Assembly: GCA_023715865.1 (NCBI GenBank)
Contig: JAMBOW010000001.1
Coordinates: 1,550,001-1,614,000, forward strand
Length of the DNA: 64,000 nt
Direction of reading: 5' to 3'
Origin: Neobacillus mesonae
Lineage (GTDB): Bacteria; Bacillota; Bacilli; Paenibacillales; Paenibacillaceae
The notes under the pieces are model-generated. The model ran no database searches. It saw only the letters and a program-made list of their open reading frames with translations, and had not been told where the DNA came from. Made by a program: the position numbers and the translations under genes. Below are positions 8,024-15,885 of the stretch, in pieces; position 1 is the stretch's first letter, and every line of letters begins with the position of its first letter.

Positions 8024-9355
8024 ATGGGTATAGGACCGAATTTAATCTTGTTTGCAGTACTCATCGTATTAACGGCTTTCTTCGTAGCTACTGAATTTGC
8101 GATCATTAAGCTGCGGCCGAGCCGGGTTGATCAGTTGGTGCTTGAGGGGCGCAGAGGCGCATTAGCCGTGCAGAAAGTAACCACTAATTTGGATGGATAT
8201 TTGTCTGCCTGTCAACTCGGTATTACGATTACCGCACTAGGTCTGGGCTGGCTCGGTGAACCCACAGTAGCAGCAATGATTGAGCCGCTGTTTGCACGTC
8301 TTGGCGCTCCTGAGGAGCTTGTCCACGTATTCTCTTTCATCATTGCGTTTGTTATCGTTACTTTCCTTCACGTTGTTGTTGGTGAGCTTGCTCCGAAGAC
8401 GATGGCTATCCAAAAGGCCGAAGCCATTACCTTTTTAGTGGCTAGACCTATTATGTTGTTCTATAGAATCATGTATCCATTTATTTGGCTCTTGAACGGA
8501 TCGGCTAATAAGCTGGTTCAGTTGTTCGGTCTGAAGCCTGTTAAAGAGCACGAAGACGCTCATTCTGAGGAAGAAATTCAAATTATTTTATCCGAAAGCT
8601 ATCAAAGCGGTAAAATTAACAACACAGAATATGGATATGTTAACCGTATATTTGCCTTTGACGAAACCCTTGCCAAAGAGATTATGATCCCTCGGACAGA
8701 TATGGTCTGCTTATATACGAACAATACACTTGAAGAAAATATGAACATTATCCGCCGAGAACAATATACACGTTTCCCTGTGGCCCATCAGGGTAAAGAC
8801 CAGATTGTCGGCATGGTGAATACGAAGCAGATGTTCTTGAACTATAGAGAAGGCGAAGAATTTAATCTTAAGCAGTTTATGCAACCAGTGCTGTCTGTTT
8901 CGGAAGCAACGCCTGTCAATCAATTGCTAAAAAGAATGCAGAAGGAGCAGGTGCACTTCGCTGTCATTGTTGACGAATTTGGAGGTACGGCTGGCCTTAT
9001 CACAATTGAGGACATTCTTGAAGAAATCGTCGGTGAAATTCGTGACGAGTTTGACTCAGAGGAACGCAAGGAAATCGAACAGCTCGGTGAATTGCATTAT
9101 GTCGTAGATGGAAAAATTCAACTGGATCATATTGCTGATTTAACAGGAATTCATTTTGACCAGGAAAATGCGGATACCATTGGCGGCTGGCTGTACACCA
9201 TATTGATGACTCCTAAGCCAGGCCAAACTCATATTCATGAAGGAATGATTTTTACCATAAAAGAAGCTGGTCGGAATCGAGTCAAGAAAGTCGAATTTAA
9301 AAAAGTTCAAGAAGAAGCCGAATTGGAAATAGCACCTCAAGTCACCATCATATAA
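8024..9355 (+). CDS. CNNM/DUF21-CBS-CorC_HlyC membrane protein (hemolysin C family, putative Mg2+ exporter)
   Basis: The domain order is typical. An N-terminal DUF21/CNNM membrane domain with about four hydrophobic segments (1-190) contains [20 protein letters not shown] and [10 protein letters not shown]. Two CBS domains follow (about 215-335, with MIPRTDMV and [24 protein letters not shown]). A C-terminal CorC_HlyC domain (about 350-430, [18 protein letters not shown]) ends the protein. Relatives such as MpfA of Staphylococcus and YhdP/YugS of Bacillus take part in Mg2+ efflux; the old name hemolysin C is misleading. The length (443 aa) is normal. The ATG at 8024 has only a weak ribosome site, and the nearby GTG and TTG codons are out of frame or stop at once, so this start stands. 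It is monocistronic with its own terminator. Confidence 0.88.
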   Translation: MGIGPNLILFAVLIVLTAFFVATEFAIIKLRPSRVDQLVLEGRRGALAVQKVTTNLDGYLSACQLGITITALGLGWLGEPTVAAMIEPLFARLGAPEELVHVFSFIIAFVIVTFLHVVVGELAPKTMAIQKAEAITFLVARPIMLFYRIMYPFIWLLNGSANKLVQLFGLKPVKEHEDAHSEEEIQIILSESYQSGKINNTEYGYVNRIFAFDETLAKEIMIPRTDMVCLYTNNTLEENMNIIRREQYTRFPVAHQGKDQIVGMVNTKQMFLNYREGEEFNLKQFMQPVLSVSEATPVNQLLKRMQKEQVHFAVIVDEFGGTAGLITIEDILEEIVGEIRDEFDSEERKEIEQLGELHYVVDGKIQLDHIADLTGIHFDQENADTIGGWLYTILMTPKPGQTHIHEGMIFTIKEAGRNRVKKVEFKKVQEEAELEIAPQVTII

Positions 9356-9385
9356 CGGCAGCTTTCTTGAATTCCATAATAATAA

Positions 9386-9430
9386 AGAGGCATCCCTTAA
9401 GTCGTATAAGACTTAGCTGGATGCCTTTTT
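9386..9430 (+). terminator. Rho-independent terminator after the CNNM/CBS gene
   Basis: The outer arms AGGCATCC and GGATGCCT plus an inner TTAAGTC/GACTTA pairing are followed by TTTTT. Confidence 0.85.
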
Positions 9431-9480
9431 GAATTAGAATGATGCTCATCTTGGGACAATTTACGAGACTTTGACTCCAT

Positions 9481-10470
9481 TCAATTGTTGTACCGCACAC
9501 CCAAGTTGTCCTGTACCACTCGAAATCCCAGATTTCCAGTAGAACTATCTGGCGTGTTGCTGCTGCGGGCGGCTACCCGGTAACGGTTACAATAGGAACG
9601 ATGACATAGATAGGAGCCGCCGCGCATCGCTTTATTGCCTGTCTCTATCTCAAACAGCGGATTATCAGAGAAAGTCTCCCGATGGTACGCTGGACTGAAC
9701 CAATCTGCACACCATTCCCATACATTCCCAGCCATATTGTACAGCCCGTATCCGTTGGGCTCATATGAATTGACTGGTGCTGTACCAACATATCCATCAC
9801 TGGCGTTATTCTTAACAGGGAACTTCCCTTGCCAAATATTACACATATGCTTTCCATCCTGCTTCAGCAGGTCTCCCCATGGATACATTTTACCCTTGAG
9901 GCCGCCACGAGCAGCATACTCCCATTCCGCCTCTGTTGGCAATCGAGTTCCTGACCATTCACAGAAGGCTATCGCATCATTCCATGAGATATGTACAACA
10001 GGATGATCCAGCCGATCCTCTATACCGGAATCTGGTCCTTCCGGCTGCTTCCAGTCCGCCCCTTCAACAACATACCACCAGGGCACCTGCTGAGGCACGT
10101 TCCGTACGCTTTGCCTCGTCTTCTCTGAGACAAACAGATGAAATACATAGGACCACCCAAACTTCTCTGCTTCAGTCACATAACCTGATGCATCAACAAA
10201 TTTTTGAAACTGTTCGTTCGTTACGGTGTAGGCTGATATTCGGAAAGGATCCACGCGAACCTCACGAACCGGTCCTTCTCCATCACTTGGGAAACCTTCT
10301 GCAGTATTTGTTCCCATCTCAAAATACCCGCCTGAAATATCTGCCCACTTGATATCCAACACAGGCGGAATATGCTTATCTGGATTTACTAACTCCGTTT
10401 GCATGTTTACTGCTTCTTGCCCTGCCAGTTGAGATCTGCTGATTGAACAGCAGCAGCCTTTATCCTGCAT
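9481..10470 (-). CDS. Formylglycine-generating enzyme (SUMF1/FGE family)
   Basis: FGE oxidises a cysteine in type I sulfatases to formylglycine using O2 and copper. The C terminus carries the signature RGGSY-LCHRSYC-NRYR with both copper-binding cysteines (about 289 and 294 counting from the chosen start). The AARSSNTPDSSTGNLGFR block is also present, so this is a genuine FGE rather than a generic SUMF1-domain protein. Further up are GTRLPTEAEWEYAARGG and NVWEWCADW. The N terminus has a CCC cluster (DKGCCCSISRSQ). I prefer the ATG at 10470 (SD AAGGAG, 13 bases) over the far upstream TTG at 10530. It lies downstream of two chromate-transporter genes in the same direction. No cysteine-type sulfatase is seen in the window; the two LTA synthases have a Thr nucleophile and would not need it. 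Confidence 0.88.
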   Translation of the reverse strand: MQDKGCCCSISRSQLAGQEAVNMQTELVNPDKHIPPVLDIKWADISGGYFEMGTNTAEGFPSDGEGPVREVRVDPFRISAYTVTNEQFQKFVDASGYVTEAEKFGWSYVFHLFVSEKTRQSVRNVPQQVPWWYVVEGADWKQPEGPDSGIEDRLDHPVVHISWNDAIAFCEWSGTRLPTEAEWEYAARGGLKGKMYPWGDLLKQDGKHMCNIWQGKFPVKNNASDGYVGTAPVNSYEPNGYGLYNMAGNVWEWCADWFSPAYHRETFSDNPLFEIETGNKAMRGGSYLCHRSYCNRYRVAARSSNTPDSSTGNLGFRVVQDNLGVRYNN

Positions 10471-10539
10471 CTTCGTATCTTGGCTCCTTCCTCTTCTGCT
10501 CCAAGCATTCCTTGAGCTGCGTATGTTCAAGCTATCTTG

Positions 10540-11073
10540 CTAAAATAAAATAATACCCGCTGCACCTGCTATGGCAATGACGGCTATCGGATTAAGTTTG
10601 TACTTTGCAAGAGCAATCAAGCTGCAAATGCCAATAAAGAGGGTGACGAGAGTTCCCCAATTTAACCCTGTTATTTGGTCGTTCATCATTCCAAAATGAA
10701 TGCCTGCATAAATAATCAAACCCGTTACAATAGGACGCAGACCATAAAAAACAGATTTAAACCATCTGCTCTCCCGGTGACCAAGCAGTATTGAAGCAAG
10801 TAGAATCACAGCAGCAAGCGAAGGCAGGATCATACCCAGCGTTGATACAACAGCCCCTGCAATCCCTGCTGTCTCGTAACCTATAAGTGTTGCACTATTG
10901 GTAGCAATAGGCCCAGGCGCCATACCTGCAAGCGATATAATTTCTTGGTATTCCGTATGACTTAACCAGCCGTGTGATTCTACTTCAAATTGTATCATAG
11001 GGATGACTGCATAGCCTCCCCCGAAAGAAACAAGTCCAATTTTTAAAAAAGTAATAAACAATACCCACAGCAT
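10540..11073 (-). CDS. Chromate transporter, single CHR domain (second of a pair)
   Basis: This is a 177-residue membrane protein with the CHR-domain motif FLKIGLVSFGGGYAVIPMI (10-28), EIISLAGMAPGPIATNSAT and about five hydrophobic segments. Short-chain CHR proteins come as adjacent N-type and C-type partners that act together to export chromate, as known for B. subtilis ywrB/ywrA. This one is downstream of its partner by 21 bases plus an SD (GGGGG). True substrate specificity cannot be read from sequence; chromate is the family assignment. Confidence 0.85.
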   Translation of the reverse strand: MLWVLFITFLKIGLVSFGGGYAVIPMIQFEVESHGWLSHTEYQEIISLAGMAPGPIATNSATLIGYETAGIAGAVVSTLGMILPSLAAVILLASILLGHRESRWFKSVFYGLRPIVTGLIIYAGIHFGMMNDQITGLNWGTLVTLFIGICSLIALAKYKLNPIAVIAIAGAAGIILF

Positions 11074-11094
11074 GTTGTCTTGCCCCCAGATTTT

Positions 11095-11721
11095 TTATAT
11101 ATAATACTCTGGCTCCAGCTGACCTGAGGATCCCTTAGGGCGTTCAAGATCCTCCGTGCGAACTTTGATACCCATTTTTTCTTTTGCCCTAACAATCACG
11201 AATCCAACAAATAAACCAAACATAATAAAATAAAGCGGATGAATATCTACCAATAGCAGAATGCCCACGGTGAAGATTAAGACACCTCTTGTCGCTTTAT
11301 CGAAGACGGATACCTTAGACATCCGATATGCTGCCATTAGGATTAAGGCGATGACTGCAGCACGAATTCCTTTTAAAGCAGCCTCAACCTTAGGTTCATC
11401 CTTGAAAAAAAAGTACACTAAGCTCATCATCACTACAATTATAAAAGCTGGAAGCGTTATTCCTATCACAGCAGCGGCTGCTCCCCCAATGCCGGCTTTC
11501 CGATAACCGACAAACGCGGCTGCATTAACACCTACCCCTCCAGGTGCACTCCCTGCCATGGACATCATGTCCGCTAGTTCACTTTCAGTAAACCACTTCT
11601 TCTTATCGATTACAGCCTGCTCTATAAGCGGTATCATGGCATACCCTCCCCCAAAGCTCGCAGGGCTTACCTTGAAAAAAGTCCAGAAGAGTTGATGAAT
11701 CATGTTGAAGTATTTGCTGAG
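11095..11721 (-). CDS. Chromate transporter, single CHR domain (first of a pair)
   Basis: This is the partner of the following gene, with FFKVSPASFGGGYAMIPLI near the N terminus, then MMSMAGSAPGGVGVNAAAFVGYRKAG and about six hydrophobic segments. The final 30 residues are polar and cytosolic. The ATG at 11721 is preferred because AAAGAGGTG sits nine bases ahead; the first ATG at 11757 lacks a ribosome site. It is first in a probable three-gene unit with the second CHR gene and the FGE gene. Its divergent neighbour is a ROK regulator across about 260 bases, but no link between them can be shown. Confidence 0.83.
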   Translation of the reverse strand, partial: LSKYFNMIHQLFWTFFKVSPASFGGGYAMIPLIEQAVIDKKKWFTESELADMMSMAGSAPGGVGVNAAAFVGYRKAGIGGAAAAVIGITLPAFIIVVMMSLVYFFFKDEPKVEAALKGIRAAVIALILMAAYRMSKVSVFDKATRGVLIFTVGILLLVDIHPLYFIMFGLFVGFVIVRAKEKMGIKVRTEDLERPKGSSGQLEPEYYI

Positions 11722-11984
11722 CATTCTTGTTGTCACCTCTTTCATCTTCTTTATCATAACATCTTTTTATCAATTTGGTATTATGTATATGTACAATTTA
11801 GATTAAAATCAAAAAATGGGTATAAAACCAACTGAATTTCAATAAAACCGAAAGAAATTCTTCTTTATCAAAGTAACTTTATTCCAATTAGAAATTATGT
11901 TAAATAATGGTCATCAAAAACAATCTGAGTTATAATCGAAGTCATATTGCAAGATAAAACCACGTTAATGGAGCCGCGACGTTC

Positions 11985-13184
11985 ATGTACAGAAAAGAAG
12001 CTGTTATTCAATCGAATAAAAAAATGATCTATTCCTGGATTGCTGAGCAGGGTCCCACTTCAAAAGCAGAGCTGTTATCTGCATTCCAGCTGACAAGCAG
12101 TACACTTACAAGAATGCTTGAAGAGATGACTAGCGAGAGACTGATTCAGGCCGCAAGCCTCGGTGCTTCAAGCGGCGGCCGCCGCCCCATCCTGTACCAA
12201 ATCGATCCGGATCACAAATACATATTTGGACTTGAAATATCCCGATTTTCTTCAACTCTCGGACTGTTTGACATGGCGATGAATCTGAAATCTGTAATAC
12301 GCTGGCGGATGGACGAATCGATGACTCCTGAACATTTTGTTCGTTTTTCCGTAAACCATATGATGAATTTTTTGAAGGATCACGGGCTTGATTCTGCACA
12401 AATTTTGGGTATCGGCATCGGTACTGTCGGACCTGTGGACCGTAATAGCGGATTCATTGTGGATCCTTTATATTTTCCCGCTTCAGGATGGAGGGATGTT
12501 CCGATTTGTGAGGAGTTTGAAGCCGCAACAGGCTGGAAAACTCATATAGAGAATGGCGTCAATGCAGCGCTTATCGGCGAAATCTGGGCCATGCGAGACC
12601 AAGGGATTCAACATGCATTATATGTACATGCCGGGGTCAGTCTCCGATCAGCTATTATGTCTCAGGGCCAAATTGTCCATGGCACGGTGGATACGGAAGG
12701 CTCAATCGGTCAAATGATCATTCAGGCTGACGGCCCAAGATTGACCTCGATCGGTAATTATGGAGCGCTTGAGGCTTATGCATCCATTCAAGCACTGGAG
12801 AAGAATGTAAGATCACAAGCCAAAGCAGGAAGGTTAATGAGTCAAGCTTTAAGCCAGATCCCTCCGGATCGAATCGGCTTCGTGCATCTGCTTAAAGCGC
12901 TTGAGGCAGGGGATCCATATACACGGGAGCTGTTTGAACAATCTGCCGTTTATTTTGGGATAGGACTTGCTAATCTGATTAATATGTTTCACCCTGAGAT
13001 TGTCATACTCGGCGGAACATTAGTTAATTACAATCCGATTTACTATGACACGGCTACCCAAATTGCCAAGAAGAACACATTTTATTATCCTAGATACGAA
13101 CCTTTATTTTCAAAAGGAATGCTGAAGGAGGACGCGGTAATTACCGGGTCAGCGCTTAACGTCTGGCAAGCATTGCAGATCTAA
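11985..13184 (+). CDS. ROK family transcriptional regulator with degenerate kinase and zinc motifs
   Basis: The 399-residue protein has an N-terminal winged helix (about 12-60, GPTSKAELLSAFQLTSSTLTRMLEEM) followed by a ROK (sugar kinase-like) domain, the layout of XylR/NagC/Mlc repressors. Residues that usually define ROK proteins are changed. The catalytic END motif reads ENGVN (189-193). The zinc ligands are gone: GHM is GQM at 242-244, and the CxCGxxGC cluster before LEAYAS (262-267) has no cysteine. The DxGxT phosphate loop reads EISRFSS (84-90). It therefore probably only binds DNA and perhaps a sugar ligand. It is monocistronic, divergent from the chromate genes, with its own terminator. 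Its target is unknown. Confidence 0.8.
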   Translation: MYRKEAVIQSNKKMIYSWIAEQGPTSKAELLSAFQLTSSTLTRMLEEMTSERLIQAASLGASSGGRRPILYQIDPDHKYIFGLEISRFSSTLGLFDMAMNLKSVIRWRMDESMTPEHFVRFSVNHMMNFLKDHGLDSAQILGIGIGTVGPVDRNSGFIVDPLYFPASGWRDVPICEEFEAATGWKTHIENGVNAALIGEIWAMRDQGIQHALYVHAGVSLRSAIMSQGQIVHGTVDTEGSIGQMIIQADGPRLTSIGNYGALEAYASIQALEKNVRSQAKAGRLMSQALSQIPPDRIGFVHLLKALEAGDPYTRELFEQSAVYFGIGLANLINMFHPEIVILGGTLVNYNPIYYDTATQIAKKNTFYYPRYEPLFSKGMLKEDAVITGSALNVWQALQI

Positions 13185-13196
13185 TAAATTTAATAC

Positions 13197-13247
13197 AAAA
13201 AGGGTTGTCCCACCGCAAAAAACTGCTCGTGGAACAACCCTTTTTTA
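13197..13247. terminator. Bidirectional terminator between the ROK gene and ppaC
   Basis: AAAAAGGGTTGT pairs with ACAACCCTTTTTT around a loop; T tracts are present on both strands between convergent genes. Confidence 0.85.
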
Positions 13248-13265
13248 TGCTGTTTAACTTTTAGC

Positions 13266-14192
13266 TTAGGCTAGTGCTTCAGTCAATACAGGAACGATTT
13301 GAGATTTGCGTGATACTACACCCTTCAGAAGAGCTTTGTTATCAATCAATTGAACATTATATGCACGCTCTACCGCATCTGCCTTAGGTCCGATTGATAG
13401 TGCCACAGAGTCATTGTTAAGAATGTCTGTAATGACGAATACGAACAAATCGAGACTCTTCTCAGCTACGATTTGATTAATCGCTGTTTCCAGTTCAGCT
13501 TGCTTAACAAGCACATCGTTTACATCAACAGTGTTGACTTGAGCAACCTCAACTCGGGAGCTGCCCATTTGGAATTCTTTCGCATCAAGTGTAAGCAGCT
13601 GTGGAATGGATTTTTTGCTGAGATCAGCACCCGCTTTAAGCATGTCAAGTCCGTACACACTTGCATCTACACCAGCAATTTCAGCCAGTTCTTTAGCTGC
13701 AGCCACGTCCTGCTCTGTGCATGTTGGAGATTTGAACAACAGGGAATCTGAAATAATTGCAGAAAGCATCAAGCCTGCAATCGGTTTTTCGATCTTAACA
13801 TTGTTCTCTTTGTACAGCTTGTTAAGAATTGTTGCTGTGCAGCCTACCGGCTCTGCACGATAGTACAAAGGCTGGCTTGTCTCAAAGTTCGCAATTCTGT
13901 GGTGGTCGATAACTTCTGTCACGCGTACTTGATCAATATCGCTTACGCTTTGTTGGCGTTCATTATGGTCAACTAGAATTACGCTGTCTGTTTCATTAGC
14001 TACAGTCTCTACGAGGCGAGGTGCATCTACATTAAAGAAATCAAGTGCATATTGTGTTTCGCCGTTCACTTCACCCAGACGAACCGCTTCCACTTCAAAG
14101 CCAAGCTTGCTCTTAAGATCAGCATATGCAAGCGCAGAGCAGATCGTATCCGTATCCGGATTTTTGTGTCCGAAAATTAATGTTTTCCCCAT
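13266..14192 (-). CDS. ppaC: Manganese-dependent inorganic pyrophosphatase (family II)
   Basis: This enzyme hydrolyses pyrophosphate to two phosphates in the cytosol and drives biosynthetic reactions. The 308-residue protein has the DHH-family metal ligands His9, Asp13 and Asp15 (GHKNPDTD), Asp75 (LVDHN) and His97/His98 (VIDHH). The C-terminal DHHA2 domain ends with the substrate-binding SRKSQ motif (about 294-298). No CBS or DRTGG insert is present, so it is the plain, unregulated form. It is last in a minus-strand series after the IF-3 paralogue with a 131-base gap, so it may have its own promoter. Confidence 0.95.
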   Translation of the reverse strand: MGKTLIFGHKNPDTDTICSALAYADLKSKLGFEVEAVRLGEVNGETQYALDFFNVDAPRLVETVANETDSVILVDHNERQQSVSDIDQVRVTEVIDHHRIANFETSQPLYYRAEPVGCTATILNKLYKENNVKIEKPIAGLMLSAIISDSLLFKSPTCTEQDVAAAKELAEIAGVDASVYGLDMLKAGADLSKKSIPQLLTLDAKEFQMGSSRVEVAQVNTVDVNDVLVKQAELETAINQIVAEKSLDLFVFVITDILNNDSVALSIGPKADAVERAYNVQLIDNKALLKGVVSRKSQIVPVLTEALA

Positions 14193-14323
14193 TTAAAGAG
14201 ACCTCCGTTATAATTAATATTGTCATCTTGTGTGAGCATCCGGTTAGGATGCTTTTCCCTATTCGATTATAGCGTTAAATCAATTGTATTCCAATGTTTA
14301 TACCTTGTTTTAAAAAAATATTT

Positions 14324-14794
14324 TTAAGGATGAATTTCAACGGCAGCCTGTTTCCCGCTTATTTGAATCCCTGTTGCAGGCTTTCCGAACTCTTTCAAGT
14401 CGCGAAGCAGGCTTTCAATAAGAGACTTTGCTTTATCTCCTTCTTTACCTTGAATCTTCACTACAAGCTTTACAATATCGCCTGTTTTAAGAATACGCTC
14501 CATCTGTGTTTTTTTCGTATCGTAATCGTGATCTTCAATATGCGGAGTCAGCCGGATTTCTTTCACTTTAGGTTCACGCGCCTTGCGCTTCTCTGCTGAC
14601 GCCTCCTGTTTCGCTGCTCCAGCCCCGATCAGCCTGCACGGCGGCGGACTGCTCATAAGCGAGGTACAAACGAGATCCACCTTTAGTTTTTTCGCTAAAG
14701 CGAGAGCCTCGCTTGTTGGCATGACTCCCAGATGTTCTCCGTCAATCCCAGTTACATCCACTTCAGCAGCCTTGATCTTTTCATTTTTAATCAT
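14324..14794 (-). CDS. Divergent translation initiation factor IF-3 paralogue
   Basis: This 156-residue protein has the two-domain IF-3 layout. The N domain has IKNEKIKAAEVDVTGIDGEHLGV and PPPCRL; the C domain has VKEIRLTPHIEDHDYDTK. It departs from housekeeping InfC at normally invariant places. The DYGK(Y/F) segment after PPxCR is replaced by IGAGAAKQE, and the C-domain FRGRE segment reads KIQGKEGD. It is not followed by rpmI and rplT as infC normally is, so the standard infC should lie elsewhere. It begins four bases after the upstream LLM oxidoreductase stop, and its ribosome site (GAGGAG) lies inside that gene's last codons, so translation is probably coupled. It may modulate ribosomes or act otherwise; this is not established. 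Confidence 0.75.
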   Translation of the reverse strand: MIKNEKIKAAEVDVTGIDGEHLGVMPTSEALALAKKLKVDLVCTSLMSSPPPCRLIGAGAAKQEASAEKRKAREPKVKEIRLTPHIEDHDYDTKKTQMERILKTGDIVKLVVKIQGKEGDKAKSLIESLLRDLKEFGKPATGIQISGKQAAVEIHP

Positions 14795-14797
14795 AGC

Positions 14798-15808
14798 TTA
14801 TTGCTCCTCTTCCTTCATCACTTCCGCTATCAGCTGAAATGATTTTTTTCTAGCTTCAAAATCATGGATGGCAGATGCAACCATAATTTCATCCACATTG
14901 TAGAACTCACTAATTCTTAATATCCCTTTCTTCACTTGCTCAGGATCTCCCACAATGCTCAAATGCTTTCTGCTGTTGATTTGTTCTTTTTCTATAGCGC
15001 TATAAGAATAGTTTAGTGCCGTCTCTTGAGATGGGAAAGCTTCGAGCTGACCGCCTCTCATCAAGGCTAGAAAATACAGCTGATTACTGGCAGCAAGTGA
15101 CCTTGCTTCCTCTTCCGTATCCGCACATATAACACTAAGCGTAATCATCGCCCGTGGCGTTTCCCTTACAAGGGAAGGCTCAAACCCTGTTTTGTAATGA
15201 TGAATTGCTTCCTCTCCGCCTGGGACTCCAAAAAACTGGGCAAACGCATAGGAAACACCATGTTTGGCGGCTATTTTACCGCCTTCGCTGCTCGAGCCAA
15301 GCACCCATAGCTCAGGCACGGTGTCGATCAAGGGGATCGCTTTAAGTTTAGCAAAACGGTGCTCCTCATCAAGATCTTCGTACAAGTAACCAATCAGATC
15401 CTCTATTTGTACCGGAAACTGCTGTACATTCAATCGTTTCCCTTCATTTAGAGCTGCTGTTGCCATTGGCATGGCTCCCGTAGCCCTTCCGATGCCTATA
15501 TCAATTCTGTCGGGATACAAAGCTTCCAGCAATCGAAAATTTTCAGCAACTTTATATGCACTGTAATGAGGCAGCATGATGCCTCCGGAACCAATACGTA
15601 TGCGTGAAGTATGAGAGGCCAAATGTGCGATCATTACTTCCGGGCTTGAAAAAGAGAGCGCAGGCATTCCATGATGCTCTGATACCCAAAACCGCTGATA
15701 ACCCAAACTTTCTGTATACTGTGCCAGCTCTGTTGCTTCTCTTAAAGCATCCTGAACGGTAAATCCTTCTTTTATGTAACCATGCTCCAATACACTAAGT
15801 TTAATCAT
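14798..15808 (-). CDS. LLM class flavin-dependent oxidoreductase (luciferase-like monooxygenase)
   Basis: This is a single-domain bacterial luciferase-like protein that would use reduced FMN. It begins with KLSVLEHGYIKEGF and contains RFWVSEHHGMPALSFSSPEVMIAHLASHTSRIRIGSGG-type segments and PDRIDIGIGRATG, features of the MsnO8/YceB-like subgroup. The start at 15808 is chosen because GGGAGG lies nine bases ahead; the longer frame from 15841 would put that ribosome site inside the gene. The resulting 336 residues are normal for the family. It is translationally coupled to the IF-3 paralogue. The substrate is unknown. Confidence 0.85.
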   Translation of the reverse strand: MIKLSVLEHGYIKEGFTVQDALREATELAQYTESLGYQRFWVSEHHGMPALSFSSPEVMIAHLASHTSRIRIGSGGIMLPHYSAYKVAENFRLLEALYPDRIDIGIGRATGAMPMATAALNEGKRLNVQQFPVQIEDLIGYLYEDLDEEHRFAKLKAIPLIDTVPELWVLGSSSEGGKIAAKHGVSYAFAQFFGVPGGEEAIHHYKTGFEPSLVRETPRAMITLSVICADTEEEARSLAASNQLYFLALMRGGQLEAFPSQETALNYSYSAIEKEQINSRKHLSIVGDPEQVKKGILRISEFYNVDEIMVASAIHDFEARKKSFQLIAEVMKEEEQ

Positions 15809-15845
15809 GCTTGTCATCCTCCCTATACACTTGTTGACCAAAAGA

Positions 15846-15882
15846 TAAAGGACACCGTTAATGTTAACGGCGTCCTTCTATA
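15846..15882 (-). terminator. Terminator after the first LTA synthase gene
   Basis: On the minus strand AGGACGCCGTTAA pairs with TTAACGGTGTCCT and runs into TTATCTTTT, a few bases past the stop codon. Confidence 0.8.
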
Positions 15883-15885
15883 ATA

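Noticed and set aside
14232..14258. Stem GCATCC-GGTTA-GGATGC with TTTTCCC on the plus strand
   Set aside because: No plus-strand gene ends here, and on the minus strand, where the genes are read, no T tract follows; it is probably chance or a weak mRNA structure.
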